35,208 nucleotides of DNA, taken from assembly GCF_022179345.1 (NCBI RefSeq), contig NZ_BPQR01000005.1, positions 1 to 35,208 of the forward strand, given 5' to 3'. The notes beneath the pieces are model-generated. The model saw only the letters and a program-made list of their open reading frames with translations, had not been told where the DNA came from and did not search any database. The first letter of the stretch is position 1, and the number at the start of each line of letters is the position of its first letter. Origin of the DNA: Methylobacterium jeotgali (lineage in GTDB: Bacteria > Pseudomonadota > Alphaproteobacteria > Rhizobiales > Beijerinckiaceae). Positions 7,931 through 15,810 of the stretch are shown piece after piece. The translations under genes and the position numbers were made by a program.

Positions 7931-9777
7931 GCCGTCTCCTCCTCGGGGGCGGGGCCGCCGCCGGGCGCCACCTCCCGCTCGCCGCGGGCGAGCACCCGCT
8001 CCAGCACGTCGATATGGTCGGCCTCGGCCGGCGGCTTGTCCCAGCGGATGCGCCCGACCCGCGGGAAGCGCATCGCCACGCCCGACTTGTGCCGCGTCGA
8101 GCGCTGGACCCCCTCGAAGGCGATCTCCAGGACGAGGCCGGCCTCCCGCCCGTAGGCGACCTCGCGCACGGGGCCGAAACGCTTGACGGTATGGTTGCGG
8201 ACGTAGCGGTCGAGCTTGATCAGCTCCGCGTCGGTGAAGCCGTGATAGGCCTTGCCCACCGGCACCAGCTCCTCGCCGCCCTCCGGCGCCTCCCGCCAGA
8301 CCCCGAACGTGTAGTCCGAGTAGTAGGACGAGCGCTTCCCGTGGCCGCGCTGGGCGTACATCATCACCGCATCGACCCGGTAGGGCTCGCGCTTCCACTT
8401 CCACCACGGCCCCTTCGGCCGGCCGGGGAGGTAGGGTGAGTTGAGGCGCTTGAGCATCACGCCCTCGATGGCGTCGGCATCGGCGCCTGCGCCCGCCGAG
8501 GCCGGGTCGGCGCGGGCGGCGGCGAGCGCCGCCCAGTCCGCGAAGGGCACGACCGGCGAGAGGTCGATGCGTGCGTGGTCGAGCCCCGCCACGAAGGCGT
8601 CCAGCGCCGCGCGCCGCTCCGCGAACGGCTTCTCCCGCAGGTCCTCCCCGTCCGCGGCGAGGAGGTCGTAGGCGCGCACATGCGCGGGGAACTCGTCGAG
8701 GAGCTTGCCCGTCACCGCCTTCCGGTTCAGCCGCTGCTGGAGCACGTTGAAGCTCTGCACGCGGCCCTCGCGCAGGATCAGGAGCTCGCCGTCCAGCGCC
8801 CCCTCGAAGGTGATCGCCTCGGCGAGATCGGGGAAGGCGCCCGTGATGTCCTCGCCGGTGCGGGAGTAGACCCGCGCCACCTGCCGGCCCGCCCGGTCGC
8901 GCCCGCCGGCAAGCTGCACGCGGATGCCGTCCCATTTCCACTCGGCGGAGAAGGCCTCCGGCTCGAGCTTCTCGAGGTCCGCCTCCTCCTCGATCGGGTG
9001 CGAGAGCATCGGCGGGCGGAACGGGGCCGGGTTCAGTGTCTCCGGGCGCTCGCCCCGGCCCTCGACCCAGGCGAACAGGCTCTCGTAGGGTGGCTCCAGC
9101 CCGTGCCAGACCTGCTCGATCGCGTCCGCCGGGTGCTCGCCGAGCGCGCCGACCGCCGTCTTGGCGAGGCGGGCCGAGACGCCGACCCGGAGGTTCCCGG
9201 TGACGAGCTTCAGCAGCGCCCAGCGGCCGGTCTCGTCGAGCGCGTCGAGCCAGCCGGCGAGGTGGCCGGGGAGCTCCCGCTTCGGGATCGTCGCCAGGGT
9301 TTCCACGACGGCGGCCAGCGTCGGCACCTCGGGGGGCGGGTTGTTGTGGCCGATGCCGGCACCGTTCCCTCTCCCTTCTGCGGGAGAGGGCAGCCCCTGC
9401 GTCAGCAGGGGTCGGGAGAGGGGAGCGCCGTTTCCGGAAAGCGCGCGCCCATCACCACCTTCTGAGCCGTCGCGCTGCCCCTCTCCCGCAGAGGGAGGAG
9501 GGGATGGCGCCGGCCAGATCAGGGCGGCCGTCTCGGCGAGGTCGCCGACGTAGTTGTGCGAGAGGCGGAACAGCTCCGGGTCGACGCGCTCCTCCACGAG
9601 GCCGCGGATCAGGGCGGGCTTCGCCTCGCTGAAGCTGAGCGCGCCCGTCATCGCAGCGAGCGCGTAGCCCCGCTCCGGGTCGGGCGTGCGCGCGAAGTAG
9701 TCGCCCAGCAGCCTCAGCTTGGCGTTGCGGCGGGGCTCGTAGGCGAGGCGGTCGAGGAGATGGGCGAAGTCGTTCAT
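7927..9777 (-). CDS. ATP-dependent DNA ligase of the ligase/exonuclease DNA-damage module
   Basis: Protein of 616 residues. The adenylation motif is EWKWDGIRVQ near residue 280, whose Lys would carry AMP. Further nucleotidyltransferase motifs follow: YSRTGEDIT, LDGELLI, EGVMLKRLNSPY and WWKWKREP. The N-terminal DNA-binding domain (LRVGVSARLAKTAVG) and C-terminal OB-fold make this the long ligase that in many Proteobacteria travels with an MBL exonuclease and an Lhr-like helicase in a damage-response set. The start overlaps the exonuclease stop as ATGA, fixing ATG 9777. Residues about 90-140 are a Pro/Gly/Ser-rich in-frame insertion encoded by a palindromic repeat. The Lhr-like helicase is not in the window. 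Confidence 0.9.
   Translation of the reverse strand: MNDFAHLLDRLAYEPRRNAKLRLLGDYFARTPDPERGYALAAMTGALSFSEAKPALIRGLVEERVDPELFRLSHNYVGDLAETAALIWPAPSPPPSAGEGQRDGSEGGDGRALSGNGAPLSRPLLTQGLPSPAEGRGNGAGIGHNNPPPEVPTLAAVVETLATIPKRELPGHLAGWLDALDETGRWALLKLVTGNLRVGVSARLAKTAVGALGEHPADAIEQVWHGLEPPYESLFAWVEGRGERPETLNPAPFRPPMLSHPIEEEADLEKLEPEAFSAEWKWDGIRVQLAGGRDRAGRQVARVYSRTGEDITGAFPDLAEAITFEGALDGELLILREGRVQSFNVLQQRLNRKAVTGKLLDEFPAHVRAYDLLAADGEDLREKPFAERRAALDAFVAGLDHARIDLSPVVPFADWAALAAARADPASAGAGADADAIEGVMLKRLNSPYLPGRPKGPWWKWKREPYRVDAVMMYAQRGHGKRSSYYSDYTFGVWREAPEGGEELVPVGKAYHGFTDAELIKLDRYVRNHTVKRFGPVREVAYGREAGLVLEIAFEGVQRSTRHKSGVAMRFPRVGRIRWDKPPAEADHIDVLERVLARGEREVAPGGGPAPEEETA
9367..9500. repeat. Palindromic REP-like element inside the ligase gene
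   Basis: A compound of inverted repeats: CCCTCTCCC/GGGAGAGGG (9367-9390), CCCCTGC/GCAGGGG (9394-9411), and a longer-range pair GGGAGAGGGG (9414-9423) with CCCCTCTCCC (9478-9487). It ends in a further GAGGGAGGAGGGG run. GC-rich elements of this style are usually intergenic in Rhizobiales-type genomes. Here the element is read in frame and adds about 45 residues of low complexity to the ligase linker without a stop. Confidence 0.75.
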
Positions 9778-10838
9778 GCCGCCTCGCCGGGTGCGGGCTC
9801 GGCGGTCTCCGGCGCCTCGGCCGGCTCCGCCTCGCCGTCGTCCCCGTAGCCGAGCATGTGCAGCGGCTTCGCCTTGATGCCTTGCGTCCCGCACCAGTGG
9901 ACGAGGGCGTCCTCCTGGCCGTGCGTCACCCAGACCTCGCCGGCGCCGGTCTCGCGGATGGTCCGGCAGAGGTCGGGCCAGTCGGAGTGGTCGGAGATGA
10001 CGAGGGGCAGCTCCACGCCCTTCTGTCGGGCGCGGGCTCGCACCCGCATCCAGCCCGAGGCGAAGGAGGTCACGGGGTCGGGGAACTTGCGCGACCACAG
10101 GTCCTGGATCGAGGAGGGCGGGCAGAGCACGACGGCGCCCTTCAGGCTCCCCCGCTCGGTGGCGACCACTTTCGGCGTCTCGCCGAGGGCGATGCCCTCG
10201 CGCTTATAAAGCTCGGTGAGCTTCTCCATCGCCCCGTGCAGGTAGATCGGCCGGTCGTAGCCGGCCTTGCGGAGGAGCGCCATCACCCGCTGCGCCTTGC
10301 CGAGCGCGTAGGCGCCGACGATGTGGGCGCGCTCCGGGAACAGGGCGAGGGAGTCGAGGAGCTTCTGCACCTCCTCCTCGGTCGGCGGCATCCGGAACAC
10401 GGGCAGCCCGAAGGTCGCCTCGGTGATGAACACGTCGCAGGGCACCACCTCGAAGGGCAGGCAGGTCGGGTCCGGCGCGCGCTTGTAGTCGCCGGAGACG
10501 ACGACCCGCACGCCTCCGGCCTCCACCGCGATCTGGGCCGAGCCGAGGACGTGGCCGGCCGGCGCGTAGCGGACGCTCACCTCGCCGATGCGGATCGTCT
10601 CGCCGAGCCGCGCCTCCTGGCGCGTCGTGCAAAAGTCCTCGCCGTAGCGGGTCGCCATGATGCGCAGCGTCTCGGGCGTCGCCAGCACGCTGCCGTGGCC
10701 CCGCCTTGCGTGGTCGGCGTGGCCGTGGGTGATGAGCGCGCGCTCCACCGGCCAGGTCGGGTCGATGTAGAATCGCCCGAGAGGGCAGTAGAGCCCCTCG
10801 CGGGTCAGGGTGAGGAGATCGCTGGCGCGGAGCGGCAT
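9774..10838 (-). CDS. Ligase-associated DNA damage response exonuclease (metallo-beta-lactamase fold)
   Basis: Protein of 354 residues from ATG 10838 (12 residues more if the upstream in-frame ATG is used, leaving only 8 bases to the divergent gene). The MBL metal motif is THGHADHARRG, with later ligands in APAGHVLGSAQI and VVVSGDYKRAPDP; a beta-CASP-like half follows (YALGKAQRVMALL, VISDHSDW, VWVTHGQEDALV). This is the SNM1/CPSF-like nuclease regularly encoded next to the ATP-dependent ligase, thought to process DNA ends before ligation. It is coupled to the ligase by an ATGA overlap. The last 25 residues are a Glu/Pro/Ala-rich tail. Confidence 0.9.
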   Translation of the reverse strand: MPLRASDLLTLTREGLYCPLGRFYIDPTWPVERALITHGHADHARRGHGSVLATPETLRIMATRYGEDFCTTRQEARLGETIRIGEVSVRYAPAGHVLGSAQIAVEAGGVRVVVSGDYKRAPDPTCLPFEVVPCDVFITEATFGLPVFRMPPTEEEVQKLLDSLALFPERAHIVGAYALGKAQRVMALLRKAGYDRPIYLHGAMEKLTELYKREGIALGETPKVVATERGSLKGAVVLCPPSSIQDLWSRKFPDPVTSFASGWMRVRARARQKGVELPLVISDHSDWPDLCRTIRETGAGEVWVTHGQEDALVHWCGTQGIKAKPLHMLGYGDDGEAEPAEAPETAEPAPGEAA

Positions 10839-10882
10839 CGGCGAGGATATAGGGGAGCGCAGGCTCTCTCCCATCGTTCCCC

Positions 10883-11818
10883 ATGTCGCGCCAGCACTCC
10901 TCCGGCGACCTCATCGCCGACCGCCGCTATGCCTACGCCGAGGCCTGCCTCGCCGAGGGCGACCCGGCGGCCGCAGCCGAGATGGCCGAGCAGGCCCTGG
11001 AGCGCGCCCCCGCCTACGCTCCGGCCTGGGCGCTGCTCGGCCGGGCGCGGGAGGCTCTCTCCACTCCCGAGGCGGCTCTTAACGCCTACGCCTCGGCGCT
11101 CGCGAACGATCCCGAGGACCGGCTCGGCATCGGCGTGGCCCTCGCCCGCCTCGGCGCAGCCGGCGAGGGGGCCGCGCTCTCCTCCGCCTACGTGCGGACC
11201 CTGTTCGACGGCTACAGCGATCGCTTCGAGGCACATCTCGTCGGTGCGCTGGGCTATCGCGGGCCGGAGATGCTGCGCGCGGCGCTCGACGGGCTGCCCG
11301 AGGCGCCGGTCCGGTTCGCGTCGGTCCTCGATCTCGGATGCGGTACCGGCCTGATGGGCGTCGCGATCCGGGACCGGGCCGAGCGGATCGCCGGGGTCGA
11401 CCTTTCGCCGGCGATGCTCGCCAAGGCACGGGCGAAGGGCCTCTACGCGCGCCTCGTTGCCGGCGACCTCCTCGATTTCCTGAACGGCGAGCCGCCGGCC
11501 TCCGCCGATCTCGTCCTGGCGGCGGACGTGTTCATCTACCTTCCCGACCTCGTGCCGGTCCTCGCCGGGGTCGCGCGGGTGCTGGCGCCGGGGGGGCTCA
11601 CCGCCTTCACGATTCAGTCGCACGCGGGCGCTGAGCCGGTGCGTCTCGGCGCCGACGCGCGCTACGCGCATTCCGATGCGCATCTCGCGGCGAGCGCCGA
11701 GGCCGCCGGGCTCGCCGTTCGGCTCCTCGCCCCCGCCGCGATCCGGCGGGAGCGGGGGGAAGGCGTTCCGGGCCGGATCGCGGTGCTCGCCGCACCGGAC
11801 GGCGCCTGCACGCCTTGA
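10883..11818 (+). CDS. TPR-containing SAM-dependent methyltransferase
   Basis: Protein of 311 residues. Residues 10-80 form two or three TPR-like helical repeats (ACLAEGDPAAAAEMAEQAL, PAWALLGRAREALSTPEAAL). The methyltransferase core follows with the SAM loop VLDLGCGTGLMGVAI near residue 149, acidic IAGVDLSPAMLAKA, DLVLAADVFIYL, and GGLTAFTIQ. The arrangement is that of the alphaproteobacterial 'predicted TPR-repeat methyltransferase' family, whose substrate is not known. It is transcribed divergently from the exonuclease gene with only 44 bases between starts. No good ribosome site precedes the ATG. Confidence 0.88.
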   Translation: MSRQHSSGDLIADRRYAYAEACLAEGDPAAAAEMAEQALERAPAYAPAWALLGRAREALSTPEAALNAYASALANDPEDRLGIGVALARLGAAGEGAALSSAYVRTLFDGYSDRFEAHLVGALGYRGPEMLRAALDGLPEAPVRFASVLDLGCGTGLMGVAIRDRAERIAGVDLSPAMLAKARAKGLYARLVAGDLLDFLNGEPPASADLVLAADVFIYLPDLVPVLAGVARVLAPGGLTAFTIQSHAGAEPVRLGADARYAHSDAHLAASAEAAGLAVRLLAPAAIRRERGEGVPGRIAVLAAPDGACTP

Positions 11819-11839
11819 TCGCGCAGACGCCGTCGCGGA

Positions 11840-12586
11840 TCAGCGGATGCCGCCGCTGGCGGTGATGTTCTCGCCGGTCAGCCAGCGGGCGTCGTCGGAG
11901 GCGAGGAACGCTACCACCCCGGCGATGTCGTCCGGCTGGCCGGCCCGGCCGAGCGGCGTCTGCGCGATGATGCCGGTCGCCATCTCCGAGCCGACGACGC
12001 CGGCGGTATGGGTGCCCTCGGTCTCCACGAAGCCCGGGCTGACCGCGTTGACCCTGATCTTGCGCGGTGCCAGCTCGTTGGCGAGCACGCCCGTGATCGC
12101 GTTCAGGGCGCCCTTCGTCCCGGTGTAGACCACCGAGGTCGGCGTATGGACGTGGGTCACCGCCGACGAGATGTTGATGATGCTGCCGCCGTCCCCGAGG
12201 TGCCTGGCCGCCGCCTGGGTCGCGAGCAGCACGCCGAGCACGTTGATGTCGAAGATGCGCCGGTAGTGCTCCTCGGTGACCTCCTCGATCGCCGCGAAGT
12301 CGTAGACGCCGGAGTTGTTGACCAGCACGTCGAGCCGGCCGAACTGCTCGACGGCCGCTTCGATCAGCCCCCGCGCTTGCGCTGCCTTGGACACGTCCCC
12401 CTGGACGGCGACCGCCTTGCCGCCGGCCGCGGTGATGGCTTCGACCACGGCATCCGCGCCGGCCTTGCTCGACGCGTAGTTGACCACGACCGCCGCGCCG
12501 TCCCTCGCGAGCGCCTTGGCGATGGCCGCGCCGATCCCCTTCGATGCCCCGGTCACCACGGCGACCTTGCCTTCGAGCTTCGACAT
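11840..12586 (-). CDS. Short-chain dehydrogenase/reductase (FabG-like)
   Basis: Classical SDR of 248 residues using NAD(P)H. It shows the Rossmann glycine motif VTGASKGIGAAIA near residue 11, the structural motif as LVNNSG (Ser replacing the usual Ala of NNAG), catalytic Ser in IINISSAV, and the catalytic YTGTK. C-terminal WLTGENITASGGIR is typical of 3-oxoacyl-ACP-reductase-like SDRs that form stand-alone oxidoreductases. Substrate is unknown. A GGAGATAG ribosome site precedes the ATG. The divergent ArsR-type regulator starts 105 bases away, so it is probably the controller of this gene. Confidence 0.92.
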   Translation of the reverse strand: MSKLEGKVAVVTGASKGIGAAIAKALARDGAAVVVNYASSKAGADAVVEAITAAGGKAVAVQGDVSKAAQARGLIEAAVEQFGRLDVLVNNSGVYDFAAIEEVTEEHYRRIFDINVLGVLLATQAAARHLGDGGSIINISSAVTHVHTPTSVVYTGTKGALNAITGVLANELAPRKIRVNAVSPGFVETEGTHTAGVVGSEMATGIIAQTPLGRAGQPDDIAGVVAFLASDDARWLTGENITASGGIR

Positions 12587-12636
12587 CCGTGCTATCTCCG
12601 ATCAGGGCGGCGCCGGGATGGTCGCCTTGGTCCCAT

Positions 12637-12655
12637 AGTTCGGGATCTCGGAACT
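12637..12655. promoter_or_regulatory. Candidate operator between SDR and ArsR-type regulator
   Basis: AGTTC and GAACT form perfect five-base arms separated by nine bases, centred in the 105-base divergent intergenic region. A second short palindrome, CCATATGG, lies at 12677-12684 just before the regulator start. Either could be the binding site of the adjacent winged-helix protein; this is inference from position. Confidence 0.4.
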
Positions 12656-12691
12656 TACGGAGCGACGTTCAAGACCCCATATGGACAAATC

Positions 12692-13039
12692 ATGAGGCCG
12701 CTCTTCCACCCCGCGATCGAGGACGTCGCCCCGCAGGCGATCCTGCACGCCCTGTCGGACCCGGCTCGCGCGGCGATCTTCGCGCGGATCACGCAGGCCG
12801 GTTGCGTGAACGCCTGCTCGGCGGTCTCGGCGCTGGGCGATCGGGTGATTCCGAAATCCTCGCTCTCCAGCCACATCAAGGTGTTGCGCGAGGCCGGGCT
12901 GATCCGTTGCGAGCGCAACGGCGTCGAGATGCGGAACCACTCGCGCTGCGCCGAGGTGGAGGCGCGCTTTCCAGGCCTGCTCGCCGCGATCTTGAACGCC
13001 TATGCCGGCTCGGACGCGCCCGGGGCGGGGACGCCGTAG
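12692..13039 (+). CDS. ArsR-type winged-helix transcriptional regulator
   Basis: Protein of 115 residues. It shows an HTH of ArsR type: ILHALSDPARAAIFARI, then SSLSSHIKVLREAGLI as the recognition helix and turn, and CERNGVEMRNHSR as the wing. Cys residues at TQAGCVNACSAV lie before the recognition helix; whether they sense metal or redox state is not known. The long upstream open frame is not coding, because it runs antisense through the SDR gene. A four-codon ORF (12681-12695) ends on the ATG as ATGA. The likely target is the divergent SDR gene. Confidence 0.85.
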   Translation: MRPLFHPAIEDVAPQAILHALSDPARAAIFARITQAGCVNACSAVSALGDRVIPKSSLSSHIKVLREAGLIRCERNGVEMRNHSRCAEVEARFPGLLAAILNAYAGSDAPGAGTP

Positions 13040-13049
13040 ACGGAGCCGC

Positions 13050-13472
13050 TCAATCCCCGTCGGCTCCGGCGCGCCCGCGCTTGATCGCGCCGCGCCGGCT
13101 CTTGTCCTCGAGGCGGCGCTTCTTCGAGGCGAGCGTCGGGCGGGTGGCGACGCGGCGCACCGGCGGCACCTCAGCCTCGGCGATCATCGCGGCGAGGCGC
13201 TCGCGGGCGTCCGCCCGGTTGCGCTCCTGCGTGCGGAAGCGCTGCGCGGAGATGACGATGACGCCCTCGGTCGTCAGGCGCTTGCCCGCGATCCGCATCA
13301 GCCGCACGGCGACGGCGTCCGGCAGGCTCCGGGAGCGGCGGGCGTCGAAGCGCAGCTGCACGGCCGTCGAGAGCTTGTTGACGTTCTGGCCGCCGGGGCC
13401 GCCCGCGCGCACGAAGCTCTCGTCCAGCTCGTCCTCCTCCAGAGAGATGTGCGGCGTGCAGACGAGCGCCAT
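13050..13472 (-). CDS. arfB: Peptidyl-tRNA hydrolase ArfB (stalled-ribosome rescue)
   Basis: Protein of 140 residues. GGPGGQ at residues 24-29 is the catalytic release-factor loop that hydrolyses peptidyl-tRNA on ribosomes stalled without a stop codon. The basic C terminus (RPTLASKKRRLEDKSRRGAIKRGR) is the tail that enters the empty mRNA channel. The length matches ArfB/YaeJ and is far shorter than class I release factors. The ATG at 13472 gives the standard N terminus. It lies 13 bases downstream of bolA and is probably cotranscribed with it. Confidence 0.93.
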   Translation of the reverse strand: MALVCTPHISLEEDELDESFVRAGGPGGQNVNKLSTAVQLRFDARRSRSLPDAVAVRLMRIAGKRLTTEGVIVISAQRFRTQERNRADARERLAAMIAEAEVPPVRRVATRPTLASKKRRLEDKSRRGAIKRGRAGADGD

Positions 13473-13485
13473 GGCGGAAGGCCGC

Positions 13486-13797
13486 TCAAGCCTCGCCTGG
13501 CGCCTTCGCCCGGACGGCGAGCGCGTGGAGCCCGCGCCGGAAGGCCTCCTCCAGCAGGCCGTTGACGAGGCGGTGGCGCTCCACCCGGCTCTTGCCGGCG
13601 AAGGCCTCGGAGACGACGTCGACCCGGTAATGCGTCTCACCGCCCTCCCGCGATCCGGCGTGGCCGGCATGCAGGTGGGATTCGTCCACGACCTCGAGGC
13701 GGGTGGGCGCGAGGGCGGCTTCGAGGGTGCGGGCGATCCAGTCGCGCAGGGGCTCCTTCGGGGGCATCCTTCCGTCCGCGGCGGCGTTCTGCGTCAT
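13486..13797 (-). CDS. bolA: BolA family protein
   Basis: Protein of 103 residues with the BolA fold pattern: IARTLEAALAPTRLEVVDESHLHAGHAG, then ETHYRVDVVSEAFAGKSRVERHRLV, and a C-terminal LHALAVRA. The HxH and later His residues are those used with monothiol glutaredoxins to hold Fe-S clusters. ATG 13797 is chosen, although MPPKEP ten codons in is a possible start. It is divergent from the J-domain gene. BolA next to this J-domain protein and cobST is a recurrent alphaproteobacterial order. Confidence 0.9.
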   Translation of the reverse strand: MTQNAAADGRMPPKEPLRDWIARTLEAALAPTRLEVVDESHLHAGHAGSREGGETHYRVDVVSEAFAGKSRVERHRLVNGLLEEAFRRGLHALAVRAKAPGEA

Positions 13798-13917
13798 GGT
13801 CCGATGCTCTCCTCGGGGGGCTCGCACCGGAGGAGGCCGTCAAGCCCCGATCTTCGCATGCGTCACTGGGCCCGGTGCCCTTGTGTCCCGGTTCCGCCCC
13901 CTCATAATCGGCCTGTC

Positions 13918-14550
13918 ATGGATCTCAACTCGCCCCTCTTCGACAAGATACGGATCAAGCGGACCTGCGACGAGCCGAAGGCGGCCGCGAAGGAGGGCGT
14001 GTGCGAGACGCCGGGCTGCACGAACCCCGGCCTCTACCGCGCGCCGAAGGGACGCAAGGCCGAGGGGCAGTACTGGCGCTTCTGCATGGACCACGTGCGC
14101 GCCTACAACGCGACCTACAACTACTTCGACGGCATGAACGACGCCGCCGTGCAGGCCTACCAGAAGGACGCGCTGATCGGGCACCGCCCGACCTGGGCCA
14201 TGGGCATGAACGCCGACGCCCCCGGCCGCGCGGGCGAGGCCAAGGCGAAGCCGCAGCGGGACTGGGCCTATGTCGACCCGCTGGGCATCCTGCGCGCCGA
14301 GGGAGTCGGCGCGGCCGAGCCCGGCCGGGCCGCAGAGCCCCGCCGCCCGCGCTACTCGGCCCAGATCCGCAAGGCGCTGGACGTGATGGGCCTCGACGAC
14401 ACCGCCGACAGCGCCGCGATCAAGGCGCAGTACAAGACCCTGGTGAAGCGCTTCCACCCGGACGCCAACGGCGGCGACCGCGGCTTCGAGGAACGCCTGC
14501 GCGACATCATCCGCGCCCACGACGTGCTGCGCGCCGCCGGCCTCTGCTAG
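13918..14550 (+). CDS. J-domain (DnaJ-like) protein with N-terminal zinc-type motif
   Basis: Protein of 210 residues. The C-terminal 55 residues form a J domain (KALDVMGLDDTADSAAIKAQ, KTLVKRFHPDANGG with the essential HPD near residue 180), which would stimulate an Hsp70. The N-terminal part has Cys-x4-Cys-x21-Cys-x2-His (from GVCETPGC to FCMDH), a plausible zinc site. The J domain is C-terminal and lacks the G/F and peptide-binding parts of DnaJ itself, so this is a specialised co-chaperone. The next gene, cobS, starts 256 bases on; that gap holds no gene, tRNA or cobalamin riboswitch that I could recognise. Confidence 0.88.
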   Translation: MDLNSPLFDKIRIKRTCDEPKAAAKEGVCETPGCTNPGLYRAPKGRKAEGQYWRFCMDHVRAYNATYNYFDGMNDAAVQAYQKDALIGHRPTWAMGMNADAPGRAGEAKAKPQRDWAYVDPLGILRAEGVGAAEPGRAAEPRRPRYSAQIRKALDVMGLDDTADSAAIKAQYKTLVKRFHPDANGGDRGFEERLRDIIRAHDVLRAAGLC

Positions 14551-14806
14551 GCGGCATGCTTCGATCTCGATGCCAGTGAGGGCGCTGCGCCGCTCCGGCA
14601 CGAAGGATGCACGCCCCGCATGCGCCCCGCGTCCGTGTGCCGAGGGGCAAAAGGGCGCAAGGCGCCTATATCAGGCGTTCCGCTCTTCGGTGGCGCGCCC
14701 GCGCGCCAGAGATTAAGAGAGCGGCATCCGCCGCCGCGCCGGTCATCCGGCCCGACACGAGCGGGGTCCGCACGCTTGGCGGGGCCCGCGCCCAACGAGG
14801 TCACGT

Positions 14807-15790
14807 ATGCTTTCTGACGACACGCCCGCCTCGCTGCCCGACCGCACGATCTCGGTGCGCGAGGTCTTCGGCATCGACATCGACCTCAAGGTGCCCGCCT
14901 TCTCCGAGCGCGAGGAGCACGTGCCGGAGATCGACGCGGACTACATCTTCGACCGGGAGACGACGCTCGCCATCCTCGCGGGCTTCGCCCGCAACCGCCG
15001 GGTGATGATCACGGGCTACCACGGCACCGGCAAGTCGACCCATGTCGAGCAGGTGGCCGCGCGGCTGAACTGGCCCTGCGTGCGCGTCAACCTCGACAGC
15101 CACGTCTCGCGCATCGACCTCGTGGGCAAGGACGCCATCGTCCTGAGCGAGGGCAAGCAGATCACCGCGTTCCAGGATGGCATCCTGCCCTGGGCGCTGC
15201 AGAACAACGTCGCGCTGGTCTTCGACGAGTACGATGCCGGCCGGCCGGACGTGATGTTCGTGATCCAGCGCGTGCTGGAGCTCTCCGGCAAGCTGACGCT
15301 GCTCGACCAGAAGCGGGTCATCCGCCCCCACCCGGCCTTCCGGCTGTTCGCCACCGCCAACACGGTGGGCCTCGGCGACACCTCCGGCCTCTACCACGGC
15401 ACCCAGCAGATCAATCAGGGCCAGATGGACCGCTGGTCGATCGTGACCACCCTGAACTACCTGCCCCACGACCGCGAGGTCGACATCGTTCTCTCGAAGG
15501 CGACCCACTACCGCAGCGAGGGCGGGCGCGACATCGTCAACCGCATGGTCCGCGTCGCCGACCTCACCCGCAACGCCTTCATGAACGGCGACCTCTCGAC
15601 GGTGATGAGCCCGCGCACAGTCATCACCTGGGCGGAGAACGCCGACATCTTCCAGGACGTGGGCTTCTCCTTCCGCGTCACGTTCCTCAACAAGTGCGAC
15701 GAGCTGGAGCGGCCGCTGGTCGCCGAGTTCTACCAGCGCGCCTTCGGCAAGGACCTGCCGGAGAGCGCCGTCAACGTCGCCCTGAGCTAG
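14807..15790 (+). CDS. cobS: Cobaltochelatase AAA+ subunit CobS
   Basis: Protein of 327 residues, the usual CobS length. It is the AAA+ ATPase of the CobN-CobS-CobT chelatase that inserts cobalt into hydrogenobyrinate a,c-diamide in aerobic cobalamin synthesis. Visible motifs are Walker [10 protein letters not shown] at about residues 70-78, Walker [11 protein letters not shown], sensor 1 [11 protein letters not shown], and the second-region-of-homology arginines. GAGG precedes the ATG. cobT follows 20 bases later. CobN is not in the window. Confidence 0.95.
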   Translation: MLSDDTPASLPDRTISVREVFGIDIDLKVPAFSEREEHVPEIDADYIFDRETTLAILAGFARNRRVMITGYHGTGKSTHVEQVAARLNWPCVRVNLDSHVSRIDLVGKDAIVLSEGKQITAFQDGILPWALQNNVALVFDEYDAGRPDVMFVIQRVLELSGKLTLLDQKRVIRPHPAFRLFATANTVGLGDTSGLYHGTQQINQGQMDRWSIVTTLNYLPHDREVDIVLSKATHYRSEGGRDIVNRMVRVADLTRNAFMNGDLSTVMSPRTVITWAENADIFQDVGFSFRVTFLNKCDELERPLVAEFYQRAFGKDLPESAVNVALS

Positions 15791-15810
15791 ACCCGAACGT
15801 CCGGACCTCC

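Noticed and set aside
12008..12691. Long N-terminal extension of the ArsR-type regulator
   Set aside because: It runs antisense through the SDR gene and only the last 115 residues have a recognisable fold.
14551..14806. Cobalamin riboswitch before cobS
   Set aside because: The leader has no B12-box-like sequence nor the conserved core pairing that I could find; a GATGCCAGTGAG stretch looks similar only by chance.
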